64,000 bases of DNA from the NCBI GenBank assembly GCA_013365325.1, contig JABVXV010000030.1:1-64000 (forward strand), read 5' to 3'. The translations under genes and the position numbers were made by a program. Numbering within the stretch: the stretch's first letter is position 1; each line of letters begins with the position of its first letter. Positions 39,325-54,500 of this stretch are shown here, piece after piece. The notes under the pieces are model-generated. The model did not search any database, had not been told where the DNA came from, and saw only the letters and a list, made by a program, of their open reading frames with translations. Origin of the DNA: Dipetalonema caudispina (taxonomy: Eukaryota > Nematoda > Chromadorea > Rhabditida > Onchocercidae).

Positions 39325-42300
39325 TGAACTCTTTTGGATATACGAAAATGAATCTTCAGCACTTTCGTAAGACTTCATAACTGACATTATTAAGCAGTTT
39401 AGGAAAATTTTTTCGGATATTCGAATCTGACGTTTTCAAATGATGAGAAATTTTTTAAAGGCCTTGGATATTTAGTCCTTCAATCTACTTTTTAATTTCA
39501 AAGTTTCAGGATGACTTGCAAATTTATCTCTGTCTTTATTCTTTCTTGTCCATGATTCTTTGCTTAATTTTTCTTAGAAAGGAAGTTGCCTTCCAGAGTT
39601 TTGCATGGTAAATTCACGAAAACTCAAGTTTACATTCGAAAAAATACCTGTTATTGACAAATGCAAGTTTTGAACATTTTTGCATCTTCTTTTGAAATTT
39701 AAAATTCTTTGCAGATAATGACGGTCCTAGATAAATATTAACTTTAATCTCGGGTAGTAGACATATTTTTTTAACTCAGTTTCATTTTTATTCCGTCACT
39801 TTGAAGGAAATTACCCTAAACTTTCACGGAAGAATTAAAATACTTTCGAATTTGTTTTGAGAGTTTCGGGATATAAATTTAAAAATATTTCTGGATACTT
39901 TTTAAGGATTAAATGCTTTAAGATTTTGGGGAAATTAATATCGTAGAAATTTTTTTATTAGTATGATTTTAACAAGCTATCCGTCATAGTGAATCAAATA
40001 AATCTATCCCAATCCTTTTCTATAGTCCTCTCATCTCTTGCTTGTGTAGAAATTTAGAGCATTATTTGCTCAACTTCAGTCACTCTTTGTCACTGTATTT
40101 TGTAAAGTTTCAACTCCAACTTTTATTATGCTGATAACTATAGTGCTAAACATATTTGGATTATCTGACGGCCGATATGCATATGGATGCATTTTACATT
40201 TCACAAATTTTTAACGGCTGGGAGTTTGTTGAGATATATATTTTAATCCGCGCTGACATCCTGTTAGCATTAAATTAAAGGCGGTATGGACTAGGTATTA
40301 AGCGGTCGTTTGCTTTCTTAGTTGGTGCCACTCATTACGTGTGTCTCAATGGCTGTTTTGACTACTGATCGACCGTGTTTTCTTGTTTTCACCTGTTCCA
40401 GCGCGTATGCATATTTAATTATGTCAAAAATCCTGAATAGTTTTCTCAGGCTGTAGTCATTCATTTCTTTTGACTAGCAAAATCGATGCTTTTGAAATGG
40501 GTATCATAACCGACATTAAGACTGTCCTGATTTTCGATTCATTTGGTTCATGTGTTTTTTATTTTAAAAAGGGATTTATTTGTATAAATCTGTTAATATA
40601 CCACTCCTGAGAAGATTTTTTCTTTACTTTTCTACTTTGTTTTTCATCGCATTATACTTCTACTGTTTTTTTTAAATCCTTTCTAACTTTATTCAACACC
40701 CGTGATGTAAACAACTCTTTTCTTGTTTGAAAAAATTTTTTATTCTTTGTTTCATTCATTACCCGTATTTTTTTCTTGTTTTCTTATTTACACTTTGATA
40801 TATTTCTATTACGCTAGCAAAAGTGTTTCGTTTTGACAAAGTAATATAAAATATGACACCTAGTATTATCGGGGTATTTCTTGAAAATGTAATCATGCCT
40901 GCCGAAGCTACATGGTTTCAAAAAAATTACTCAAAATAAATCTGAAGTACTTTTACTCAGAGTGGAATCTGAGACAATCCTATTTACTGGTTTAATGGAA
41001 CTTAAATATCTCAGTTTTAACGGTGTCCAGAGTTCCCATCATTTTTATCAAGAAATGAATTTTTACATCGCTACTGTTTAGTATCAGGAGCACTGTTTAG
41101 GTAACGGAGATCTTCAAGCTATGAAAGCCAAAAGATCAGACCAAGTCGTCCTTCAGATGTTCATTCTGCGGTGAAGATATTGCAATGCTGCAGGGATTTT
41201 ACAAAGGCATATTTAGGAAAGTAAATCTTCAAATGTCTAGAAGTTGCAACATACTCGAGTTACTGAATTTCAGGTTTTCGGAAATCACAAGTCAGCTGAA
41301 ATTGGAAAGCAAGCAATGGTTGAAAAAACTTGTTCATCATTCGTCGCTGATTCTCATTTACCAGTCGTGATTGTTGAAGAATAAGTGTTCAAGGTCACAT
41401 AAAGAGGGTGACAACACCTGAAGCCTTTAATATTATTTGCGAACAGTTATAAATGGAAAAATGTAACCAGTTGCACTTCCCTTCCCATCTACTTTTTGCT
41501 ACTGCTGTTGTTTACACCTTGTCGGCGAAAACTTCCGAGCAACTCATGGTCGTCAGCGAGTTCAAAAGCTTTATCAGTGACGATTTGCAATAACCGGTGG
41601 TTATGATGGGGGGCGATAGAAGGTACAGAGATGATAACAATGATTACGATGGAAATGAACGGTAGCAGTTCAACACGTGGATCGTTTCGAATAAAACTCA
41701 CCACCTACCTGCATAACCCTTCAAGTGAACAACCAAAAACAAGCATCAACTGAATAAATTCACACAATCGATCTCATCAGCAGCAAAGAATTCGTCCATC
41801 AGACGAATTCTTTGTTGCTCACCTACAACATGCCATTTATCGTCGGCAGCTTATTGCTAACCCCCACTACCACTAACATTTCCAGCAGTAAATGTTGCTC
41901 ATGAGAGAGCGGGATGGGTTTCAGTTAATTTAAACTGCAGCTTCAATCCAAATCGATTGAAATGAAGATTGTTACTAATACTTTAGGTACTCTATCTGAA
42001 AAGTATAAGGCTCTGACTGAGGTTAAGCTTGAATCACATTGCGTGTCACCTTCTTGATTCAAGTTTCATTTGATTCCGTTAACTAGTTTATAATTTTCCA
42101 TATGATAGCAAGAAATTCCCTACAATCACCATTCTCGAACTTATCGATTATGTACATTCAAGAGCAGTTGCTCGACATTCCGCGGATCCTCATTAAAATT
42201 TTAATCCAAACGTGCCAAAGTGGCTCCATTTTGTTGAGCATTTCCCCAGTGATTTAACAGCTTAAAACTTGCAAGACTGTCAGCCATTCTCGCAGCTGTT

Positions 42301-43199
42301 TCTCATCTTAGTCTCTTAGCCCTTTACATGGATTCTAGTTATAAATTTGAGAGGATCTTCATTTATCCGCCAATTTCAGCATTTACATCATTATTAGATG
42401 CACCAGCACAAACACTTTACTGTGATGAGCCCATTCCAAAAGGTCATTCATTTCATTCAATATTACTCTCTGTACAAGAAAGCAAGGTCAAAAAGAAGGA
42501 AAAGGCAGACTGATTCGTGGATGCCCTTGAAGAAGGGATGTAACAGAAAAAGGTAACTCAGTTAGACATGAGTTCAGCTCGCTGCGATTTTTTCCCGATT
42601 TTTTATTTTCCTCAGAATAGGACTGAAAATTAGCAAAAATTGAATATTGGGATAAATTATAGTTAAACAGCGTTAACAAACAACAAAACGGATTAATACA
42701 TTTCTTTGATCTTTACCATTTATCGTCCACTTTAATACAATGAAAAAGTAACAAATGATCTGAAAAGTTAATCGATGCTGGTAATGAATTCTTATCTTTG
42801 CTTTTCAGTCACACACATAAAGCCTGAAAAATTTTTTCGATGGAATTGAACATTTCTGAATTTTCAGAAAATTCAAGTATACGAAGAATGGGTTCTAAAT
42901 GGAGAAAAGTGGATAAGTTTGTTCTCTTTTAGGACACTTTTTTTTTGTATTAGCATCTATAGTAGGGTTTGAAAATAGAAAATGTTAACTTTTCGGCATT
43001 ATTAAAATTGCTAGCTCACAATTAAGTCGAAAATTATAATCAGGAGTAACTGTGGTGCAGTAATCTTTAACATTAACAAAGACTGCTTGTGGAAGGGATA
43101 CCTTGTTGAACAATTTTAGAGAAAATCAATTTCCTTTTTCATTGTACTTCACCGAAGAGCATACAGTTAAGATGGACTAAATCAGTTATAAACTAGAAA
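39325..43199. other. Intergenic region between convergent dab-1 and spermidine synthase
   Basis: The two genes point at each other. An AATAAA at 39997 is a possible dab-1 poly(A) signal, though it is some 670 nt past the stop. A strong 18-bp hairpin lies at 41779-41819. Small frames near 41185, 41489 and 42328 have no recognisable family or splice partners. Confidence 0.6.
41779..41819. repeat. 18-bp inverted repeat with 5-base loop
   Basis: The left arm 41779-41796 (AGCAGCAAAGAATTCGTC) and right arm 41802-41819 (GACGAATTCTTTGTTGCT) pair over 18 positions, with one G-T wobble if transcribed from the plus strand. The loop is CATCA. It lies in the intergenic region. Confidence 0.93.
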
Positions 43200-45629
<2,430 letters not shown>

Positions 45630-45987
45630 CCTCAATTTTCTAAGCAAATCGGAATTGCACAAACTTTCAACGAGGATGTTCGCACTGATATATCTTTTAC
45701 TCCTAAATATCATGCGACATTTAATATTCCATCAAACAAGATGCCGGAACTTGCGACAAATATTCGCGCTTCTCTCAAGGCAAGCATTGCCATACGGCTT
45801 TGCATCTTTGGCGACAGCACCTTCCTTATTCACACGAAATAATTTGGATCTCGACAATTGATATCAGAGATAGATAATGTGTTTTATTTTACTTGTTCTT
45901 CTCGTCCAATTCAAAAAATATATATGCTTCGATGATAAGTTTTGAGAATGAAGCGAAGAATGGCATAAAAATTAAGTATGACAAAAG

Positions 45988-46105
45988 GATAAGATTTATC
46001 GAATTTCGTAGTTATATAAAGCAGCATTGAGTGACAGATTAAGCCTCAGAGCATCTGCTTCATCACTAATATTAGTGCCGACGAGATACTTTACTTGCTC
46101 CATCA
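45988..46105 (-). pseudogene. TPR-like coding relic
   Basis: On the minus strand, after a TGTGCAG acceptor-like site, an open segment reads MMEQVKYLVGTNI followed by SDEADALRLNLSLNAALYN and then a stop. The second part resembles helix A/B of a tetratricopeptide motif as found in FKBP or TTC-type co-chaperones. Neither the preceding nor the following TPR helices were found, so this may be an exon of an unrecognised gene, a decayed duplicate, or chance. The assignment is weak. Confidence 0.2.
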
Positions 46106-46122
46106 TGATTGCTGCACATCAA

Positions 46123-46197
46123 CCATGCATGCCATGGATGAATACACCACGTCTACCATGCATGAACACGCCATACTTGCCATGCATGCCATGCAAT
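46123..46197. repeat. CATG-rich imperfect repeat
   Basis: CCATGCATG, CCATGGATGAATACACC and related words recur about every 24-30 bases (46124, 46132, 46158, 46180, 46188). Both strands are open here. The minus strand would give a Gly/His/Met-rich peptide (GMHGKYGVFMHGRRGVFIHG). Confidence 0.75.
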
Positions 46198-47097
46198 TCC
46201 CGAATCTCTATAGAGGAGTACATTATGCAAAAATCTAATCCCATGTACCTGAATAAATTTATTAAATACTGACCTCCAGGTAATGATCCATTTGATTACT
46301 TCTCGTAAATCTTGTCTTAAACATTACATGTTAAAAATATTATATATTTCTTTTGTGCTAAATTCATTTATCCTGAAAGTGATTGTAAGATCTAAGTCTG
46401 AGCAAAGCGATAATATCATATGAATGAGATAGAGTTGATGTAACATTTAATTAACAGAGGGATTTCGTTAAGTAAAGAAAAAAAGAAAAAGCCTTAAAAA
46501 ATGGCAAAAAAAAGTAATTTTTATAAGGGAAATCAAATGACGAATGGTAAGATAGAAAAGTTAACAGTGATGAATGATAAATGTTATCACTCAATGGCAT
46601 ACACAAAAAGAAACATTTTGCTTTTCTTCATGTCGTCAGTGACAAAGTCGGCTTTATAAATGTTAAAATTCATCGCAAAGTTATTGAGTTCAATTTTGTT
46701 AAAGTTTTTCCTAACATTCCCGTCTACTTTCTAATGAACGGAGATGTTGTGAATTGCATAAAGCAGAAACTTTTGATTCATTGCAGTAACGTTGGAAATA
46801 TTATATGAATTCCAAAGGGATTTTGAAAATTATGAAAAAGGTATCTTGTGAATTGAATTTCTTCAAAATTTCTGCTCATTGTCAAAATTTCTTAATTTGT
46901 CTTTTAACTTTAATTACCTATGGTTCAATATTTTTCAGTACATTTTTGTCATTGAAATCATTTGGAAAAAGAACTTCAATTTTTTTTCTTCGACTTGGCT
47001 GATATTTACTGCGAAGCTCATTCCAAATCTAAAGAACAATCATTGTTATGTAATATGCATTAATTACAATAGGGAAATTCTCTCTTTATTTGAGTTC

Positions 47098-48804
47098 TTA
47101 TTTATTATTTAATTCTGAATTATTGTGAACAAATATTAAAGTCGAAGTAGTTCCAGATTTAAAACTTTTAAAATAAAAATTGTGGATGGATATCTAGAAA
47201 GATTCGAAGTTTTTTTTGATTAATTTTCTTCTATTCCTATTCAAAAAAAGAAACTTCAGAAACAGAAAAAGGAAGCTATGTTACGGATGCAAAATGTTTT
47301 AAAGCGAAACATTTTTCCAACTTTTTTATATCGAGAAAGATTTCTTTGTGAAATATTTTTACCTGGTTGAATAATTTCTGTTCATTTTCAGTTCCTACGT
47401 TTATAGTTTGCAGTTCGCGTATTTGTTGTATATTTTCGGCAATCATCTATAAAAAATAATTAAATTCTGTACCTTAATTTTAATTTAGAAAATGATTTCA
47501 CACTTTACATAATATATTACATGAAACTTTGCTTTAATCATCTCTCTTTTTCGTTTCATCCTTCGCAAATTGCGCCAGTAACGCCAAATCCTTCCACATA
47601 TGACAAATACCATTAGAACAACATATAAAATCAAATACGAAATGACAAAAAGTACCAATAATTTAACAGCTGAATGAAACTGAAATAATTCAATTCAATA
47701 GTAGAAAAAATGTATTAAATATTACAATACAAATGTTGGAAATTGTAATTAACATAAGCCAAGTAGGCAAGTACAAAGTGTTTTATTTAAATTAAGAAAG
47801 TTATATAAAGCACCTGAAACCATACTGGTACAGGAGCCTCAGAAAATTGATCGAAATGTATCATTTCTGGTTTTGTTTTATTTAAAGCCTGCAATTTTAT
47901 TTTTATCCCAATAATCCAAGTTGCTCAGATTTCTGTGAAAAAAAAAAGTGAAAATTTTTCCTTTCAATATTTCGGAAAATCGATAAAACAATGTGCCATC
48001 CTTTTCCATTCTTCAATTCTTTTTTCTTTTTGCTCTATTTTTCCTCTTTATAACTTGAATCATTCAAAATCTACTCATAAATAATCACCAAAAGTAAATT
48101 GATAGGGTTAACAGAGCTGAAATTTAGATCCATTGAATCAAATTTTCCAATTATTTTCAGAATGTATGCATTTAATGGTATAATCATCTGAAATATAAAA
48201 CGACTTTTATTACTCATTTTTTTAGCATGAAATGAAGCTGGAAACGAACAAAATGAAGTTATGTAGTTTAGCGAAGTTTTGTATCGATAGCAAAAGTAAA
48301 TTATTTTCAGGACAGATGAAAGTTGTTTTTATTAGGATCAGAATATTAATCTTAGTTGATATTAATCGATTTTGTCGTAGTAATTGCAAAATGATTAAAT
48401 TGTTATGATAAAATTGTGGAAAAGGAAAATCCATTTTGGCATTTTTCCTTTCCGGAATATCTTGCACGATTTTAATCCATTTTATATACTATATGGTGAA
48501 ACAAAAAAAAAAAAAAAAAAAAGAAATGAATTACCGTCGTATTCAAGTCAAACAAATCATCTTTCGTTACATGCCTAACTCTCTGAAATGACAAAACTAC
48601 ATTTTATGTTTTTCAATTAGGAGTTTATTGAATCCTTTACAGGCATCTTATGGCATATATCAGGCATATTTTTGAGATGTAAGATTTCACAGATTGAGAA
48701 TGCGTAAATTTAAAATTTAAATTTAGAGCAGCACCGAGAACTTCTACCAATATCCGAAATACCTCAAATACATTGTCTCGATCACCCATTGTGGAATCAG
48801 CCAT
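47098..48804 (-). CDS. Unrecognised single-pass membrane protein, about 7 exons
   Basis: I do not recognise the family. Exons in transcript order: 48804-48763, 48582-48535, 48187-48113 (or to 48089), 47888-47814, 47679-47521, 47446-47363, and a tentative last exon 47193-47098. Every junction is phase 0. The model totals 579 nt, giving 192 aa. The first 80 residues are hydrophilic to mixed (RVRHVTKDDLFDLNTT, then MIIPLNAYILKIIGKF). One strong membrane helix follows at about residues 84-109 (VKLLVLFVISYLILYVVLMV). A basic juxtamembrane stretch comes next (RIWRYWRNLRRMKRKRE), then a charged helical tail (IAENIQQIRELQ). The basic patch after the helix suggests an N-out, C-in topology. The ATG follows TTTCAG (48812) by 7 bases, fitting trans-splicing. 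The last exon rests only on an AG, an open frame and a stop, so the 3' end may be wrong. Confidence 0.6.
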
Positions 48805-48811
48805 TTTACAG

Positions 48812-48813
48812 CT
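48812..48813 (-). promoter_or_regulatory. Candidate trans-splice acceptor of the orphan membrane protein
   Basis: TTGATTTCAG on the minus strand, with the probable start codon 7 bases downstream. Confidence 0.4.
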
Positions 48814-50725
48814 GAAATCAATCAAACAATAAATAACCTTTAGCGTTATGTATTTTTAAAACTATACAATTTAGTGGGAGATTTCGACAAATATTTTCCA
48901 AATGTTTAAGTTATTGTCATCTTCAATAATCTTTAATTCATTTTCATATAATTCTCAAGTATACCTATTTTTACAACGTTGCAAGAGCGCAAAGACTACA
49001 ATTTACAGTATTTTTGGTAAATCTCATGTTGAAATACAGAGATCAATACGATATTCTCAATAAATAGAATATGATTTTCTCAGTTACCACTCATACACGA
49101 TTGGACATAAATATTACTTATAATATTAAAGTACTGGATGCGGAATAATTGGAGTTTTTATAATCTTAGTTAATAACTCCGAGATAAAACATCGATGTTC
49201 TTGGTCCCGCGAGTATTCTTCTGAAGGTTTTTTCATGCCCTTTAAACTACTCAACAATCATTTACAATTCAACTTTTATTACTTAGCATAATATTGCATA
49301 ATTTAGAGCTGCTAGCATATTTTTAAAAAAAAAGAAATAATAAAATTCCATTAAATCAAATTAATAAAAAATGAAAATTCAATTCACCAAATAAGAAAAG
49401 TTACCGCCTCAGCTTGCTGAAATGATATTTCTAGCTCAGAAAAATCAAGTAATGTGCATTTCTCTAACCTTTATTTGTCCATTTGTCTTATCCATTAATT
49501 AATCCACGAAATTGTTAATCAATCGAAATCTGTATTTAAAATGCAGTTTAGTATTAGTTTTCAGTATCAGATTCATTTAAACATTTTTCCATAACAATAA
49601 AGTCCGAACTGGCTCCAATAAATGCAAAATTACATTTAAAGCCTGAGCTATTCCCGCAACACTTTAAATTGAAATTTGACAAAAACTTCTTGGTAGAAGT
49701 TTATACCGCATTTTTTCTTTTCATTTGAAATATGAAATGGAAATTGCTTACAGTTTCCTTCCTCGTTTTCATCCCAGCTCTAACTAATCCAAAATTTTTG
49801 ATAAAAGTTCAAAGTCAAGTAAGCCATGATTTCCCAGCAGATTGAAATTTATTGATATTGGCGATGAACTGAGAAATTGGACACTGAATACTGAGAAAAT
49901 GTCAAAAATCATGGGAAGATTTAATAGAAATTTATTTAAAAACAAGGTTTAAACAGAGAGATATCTTATTCTGCTACGATGATGAAACGAGCAGTTCTAT
50001 GCTTTACTGCTCAATATTCTTCTGTATCTTTATTTCATCCAATTACCAATTCTCCTTCAGTAATTGAAATTATTTCATTTTCTTTTTGAATTATTGGATT
50101 TTAATTATTGGTAAGGACAATGTAAAATTATGCACATACTATACGAAACCACGCATACCATTTCCCAACTGCATTTTAATAATGTTTCATTCTACAAATT
50201 CAAAATATTAATGTATCATTTATAAATAAGCTTCTAAAAATAACCATTCATGAAAGCAAGAATATTATTAACATAAAACAGTTAGAAAGCGTTGAATGTA
50301 TCAGCAACCTCTCCGAATTCCCTTTTTTTTTTTTACTACACAAGTTCACGGAATTCACACAGTTACCCTAAACCATTTATTAAAGTCCACCCCTTACCAC
50401 CGGTCTAAATAAATCAGTATCTTGACGATTTCAATGGGAATTCAAAAAAAAAAAGAAAGAAAAATTGCATGACCAGCTCTTCTCGAGTCCATTTGCATAT
50501 TACTTTGCATTAATATTCTGTGTATAGTTGTTTTATGAATTTTAAATTCTAGGTTTTTTTCTACTTTCTACGAGCTGATTGATCACGCTATGACCTATAT
50601 TTTTTCAAATTAAAGAAAAAAATTATGAAACATAGCAATGCGCTTGAAAATTCATCTCATGTTTTAAACGCAATGTATGATGAATCGTAATGTAGAAAAA
50701 TTAATACGGCAGAAATATTACTGAT

Positions 50726-50789
50726 AATAATAATATTAGTGATGACGATAGTAACAATAATAACAACAGCATTAATAATAATAATACTG
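50726..50789. repeat. Interrupted AAT/AAC triplet repeat
   Basis: Runs of AATAATAAT and AACAATAATAAC interspersed with GATGACGAT. Decayed trinucleotide microsatellite. Confidence 0.8.
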
Positions 50790-51227
50790 ACGGCATTTTT
50801 CTTAAGTGAAAAAGAGTTACCAATGAAAAAAAAGTTTCAGAAGCTGATTGTATATTCGTTTTAATTTGAGGTGAAGCAATAGAAGACCCGAACATTGAGA
50901 CAAAACATATTCTAAGACATTTCGAGCAAGCAAGAAGACATAAAAAGCACTGGTTGAGTAAGGCTGTGAGGATCCCCGACTGCTCTCTCGTTTAAGCGGA
51001 TTAAAACAAATGGTAGTTAAGTGCTTACCCTTTAAATCCTACTTTTAACAGCAGCATTTTCAGAGAATAATGGAATACAATGTATTATGGCAAACAAACA
51101 ATACACAAAATTGTCCAGGATATCGGAATTCTATGTCTCGACAAGCTTTTAAACAAAATAAGTCCTTGTGCTTCAAGAAGAAATATGAGGTAGTTGGGGA
51201 ATAACAGCTATGACAGCACTTGGTATA

Positions 51228-51304
51228 TCATAAAGATCAGTAAGAAGAGCATATGATAAAATACTAATCAGAAAAGCATGTGATAAAATATCAGTAAGAA
51301 GAGG
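51228..51304. repeat. Imperfect tandem repeat of about 31 bp
   Basis: The words ATCAGTAAGAAGAG, GCATRTGATAAAATA and ATCAGAAAAGCATG recur in order, giving about two and a half diverged copies (GCATATGATAAAATACTAAT and GCATGTGATAAAATATCAGT are the clearest pair). Confidence 0.8.
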
Positions 51305-51450
51305 TAATTGAAGTTATTGCATAATTTTATAACTGAGTAAAGAGTAATTTCTGTAGAAAAACAAGACGCAACAGTGCACGTGCCAAGAATTAATTTAAGT
51401 CGTGAGCGTCTAGAATTTGACATTAAATATCTGTGGACTTTCTTTTAAGG

Positions 51451-51456
51451 TTTATT
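51451..51456 (-). terminator. Poly(A) signal AATAAA of the ING gene
   Basis: TTTATT on the plus strand reads AATAAA on the minus strand, about 135 nt past the stop codon at 51589. It is the nearest canonical signal. Confidence 0.5.
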
Positions 51457-51588
51457 AAAAAGTGTTCAAATAAATCATAGATGACCATATTTCACAATAA
51501 CGAAACTTGAACCTAGTTTTTTTTTGTTGAAGAAACAAAGGTTTAAGTGATAATTTTGCAAAATGTAAACCGAAAAAAATACTGCAGT

Positions 51589-54500
51589 TTACGTTTTGCT
51601 TATGCTAGTTATTTCAGATCCTGAATGTTTTGGTGCACATTCCGGGCAGTACCATTTCCCTTTCGGTTTTTCAATGACGTTAACACATCCGTAATGAAAC
51701 CATTCATAACGACACGTCGGATCATCACAAGCGACCATCGAGCCATATCCTTTCTAAAAATCAGTGAATCAACAAAAATTAATCAGCGAGCAATCGCCAA
51801 ATTGCTGGTTACAAGCCCTTCAAAACTAACAACATACCACCCATCAAAAAATATTGACAGATCATCTAATACTAATTTCTACTCAGAATTGCATCTTGAA
51901 CAACTTTTAGGATGAAACATTCCGAGATCTTAAGCTCGTTTTCATGGAAAGCTCAAACAAGTATTAAGAAAATTTACAACATTTAGAAGCTGGAACGCAA
52001 AGATTGGAAATTTGCTTTTACCACTGGCTTTCGTAGCCTACCTTAAAATTCCAGATGAGTAAATTTTATGGAAATAAATTTTTGAACATAGTTCTATTCC
52101 ACGCCATTCTTTTCCTACATATTCTTCTTCATTACGTTGTCATTTTCTCATGTAATTTATTTCTTTTATACCACGAAAACGCAAATTACTACTTACGATT
52201 GTTGTAAGTGAATCACAAACAAAACCTCCAATCCTAAGTGTAGAGAATACTATCAAGGATGACATATGATGTTAACTATATTTGCATGATATACTATTAT
52301 TGTTACTAGCAAGGTTGATGAACGCCAAATGAATTATACAGCGATATTTGTATTCCAGTTCTACCAGTAATACACGAAAAACAGTAAATGAAAGGAGGAC
52401 ATCAACAGAAAATTCAGGCAACAGAAACAATAACATCTAATACACTGATGAAATAGGTTTCATATCTATTTACTAACTGATAATTTGCTTCTCAAATTCA
52501 TTTTTATTCGTCTCTAAAATACAAAAAAATGAGAGACTGAGCAAGAAAAAGCATGTCAAAATGAAACAAAAATTAAGTTTCTCATTATAATTCTACTTCC
52601 AGTCCATATACTATGAAACTTCTCTAAATCTATCTCATTTTGTCCTCCCTCTGCACTTCTTGTACAGTAATCCTCAACGACGAAGCTATAAAAAATGCTC
52701 GATAAGAAAAAAGACGTTTAAGTAGCATTTCCACCTAGAATCAGCATATAAAAAACATTAGTAACGATCTCACAAGAGATACCAGAAAACTACTTCCTAC
52801 GAATGAAAATTTTTTGTGGAAAATGTTTTTTTATTTTCATTTTAACTCTTCTCCAGTCAGAAAAGCTAGTAATTCCCCACAAAAATCTTAATTTTTGCTA
52901 AAAACCAAACTATCCTAGCTGCTCTATTCACTCTGAGGAGTGTAAATTGTGCTTACAAGAACACAACTTTAAGGATCATAACCTTTCTACAAAAGCAGTA
53001 ATCTGGAATTTTCACCTTATTAATTCCCACCTTATAAATATTTCAAACAAAAATAGAAACTTACTTCACGACAGAAACACCACACGCGTCGGTCTGAATC
53101 AGATTCATCGTCGCTTCCTTGCATTAGTTCGGGTGAACACGAAGTAAGACTTGCCGCACGACGTTCATGGCGTTGCATGGTGTACAGCATTTCTTGAGCT
53201 CTCGAGGTTAGCCTAAAGTATAAATATTCATTGCTTTGGATAAAAACACGAAAGCTCTTTAGTGAAACAATTTTTAAAGGTTACAGTTATAAGCAAACCA
53301 TGACAATTAACAGAGCAAGAAAGGCTACTTTCTTGGACGTCCATGTCGACTTTCTTGGGCGGCAAGTGACATCATTGACTGTCCAGGAACAGAGTGTCCA
53401 GATGTCCCAGTAAAAGTTCCTGGCTAAAATGATATTTTGTTTTTATTTTCGTGGTGATAATACTTGTAAAGACTCATATACAACAGAAGTTATCCCACAC
53501 CTCAGCAATACACATGTCACAAATTATCATAGTTTTACTGGTATTCCAGCTTGATAAAACAAAAAAAAATCAAAGGGAAAAGCTAATTTCGGATAAAAAA
53601 AACTTTGTAGAATCATATGAAGTTCTTCATATTACAAATGAAGTATTACGATTTAATTAAACTAAAGAGCATTGAAAGATATTCATAGAATCTTTGAAAG
53701 TATTAACACAATCAACTAAATTTACTAAACATAAGTGTAAAGGAATTATGAATTGCAAATCCCTTCCTTATCAATTACCTGGCAAGCATGAAAGAATAGA
53801 AGTACCTATCATCTAAACTAAAAAGATTAAAAAATACAGAAGAGATACAAAGAGGGACAGATAATCTTTTTTAGTGTGACATTCAAGCAATGAAGATGCA
53901 ATAATAATACGTGACTGCCAGTATTCTTGTAAACACTACGAAGTGAACTGTCTTTTCAAAGTTTTTTTATTCAAGTGGAAATCGAAAAATTTTGTAGAAA
54001 AGTGCTCTTTGAAAATTCACTGATTTCTTTAAAACTAACATTTGAATTGCTTTTCGGAGGATGCACTGAAAACTGTACTTGTGAAGACGTAGATGGAGTT
54101 TGACTTGGGCTACTGCTCCAACCGTCACCTTTGAAATCTCTTTTGAAAATATGTAAAAGTTGACAATTTTTAGAAGTGGAAATCAAACTATTCTAATAAA
54201 AATGTGAAGTCAAGTTCGAATGTCCGAAGTATGCGCTTAGCAAAATTGAAATTTTTGAACAAATACTTCTTATTTCATCTGAAACTTTCGTCACGCAACA
54301 GCAATGCTAAGATGAAAACTAATAAAAAGTTGACTTTAGATAACCAACCACGATCAGGAGTAGTGCTTGCTACAGACTGAGCATGTACTGCAATTGAAGA
54401 GTGAACATTGCTGATACCGATGATTTTTTGAGGAGTGACAAGTGAACGCCTCTGTAATATGAGTAGCGAAATTTTATTTAAGAGAGAAATGCATGAAACT

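Larger units (their letters stand above)
45630..47097. other. Intergenic region with CATG-rich repeat and coding-like relic
   Basis: Lies between the spermidine synthase start and the end of the upstream membrane-protein gene, both on the minus strand. It contains a cluster of CATGCATG/CCATGG words (46123-46197) and a 36-codon TPR-like minus-strand segment (45988-46105). Plus-strand frames at 46581-47112 are Phe/Asn/Ile-rich and not convincing. Confidence 0.55.
48805..51588. other. Intergenic region, no gene seen
   Basis: AT-rich DNA between the membrane-protein gene and the 3' end of the ING gene. It holds a poly-A run (48504-48522), an AAT-type triplet repeat (50726-50789), a short direct repeat (51228-51304) and the ING poly(A) signal. 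Confidence 0.7.

Noticed and set aside
46581..47112. Consecutive plus-strand frames rich in Phe, Asn, Ile and Lys
   Set aside because: Composition follows base content, frames overlap in different phases, and there are no motifs or splice pairs.
51186..51206. let-7 seed-like TGAGGTAGTTGGGG
   Set aside because: Only the seed matches. The flanks do not form a convincing precursor hairpin and the 3' half differs from known let-7 family members.
52947..53147. Plus-strand frame over the ING3 exon 11 region
   Set aside because: Antisense shadow. The minus strand codes the PHD start and acidic linker.
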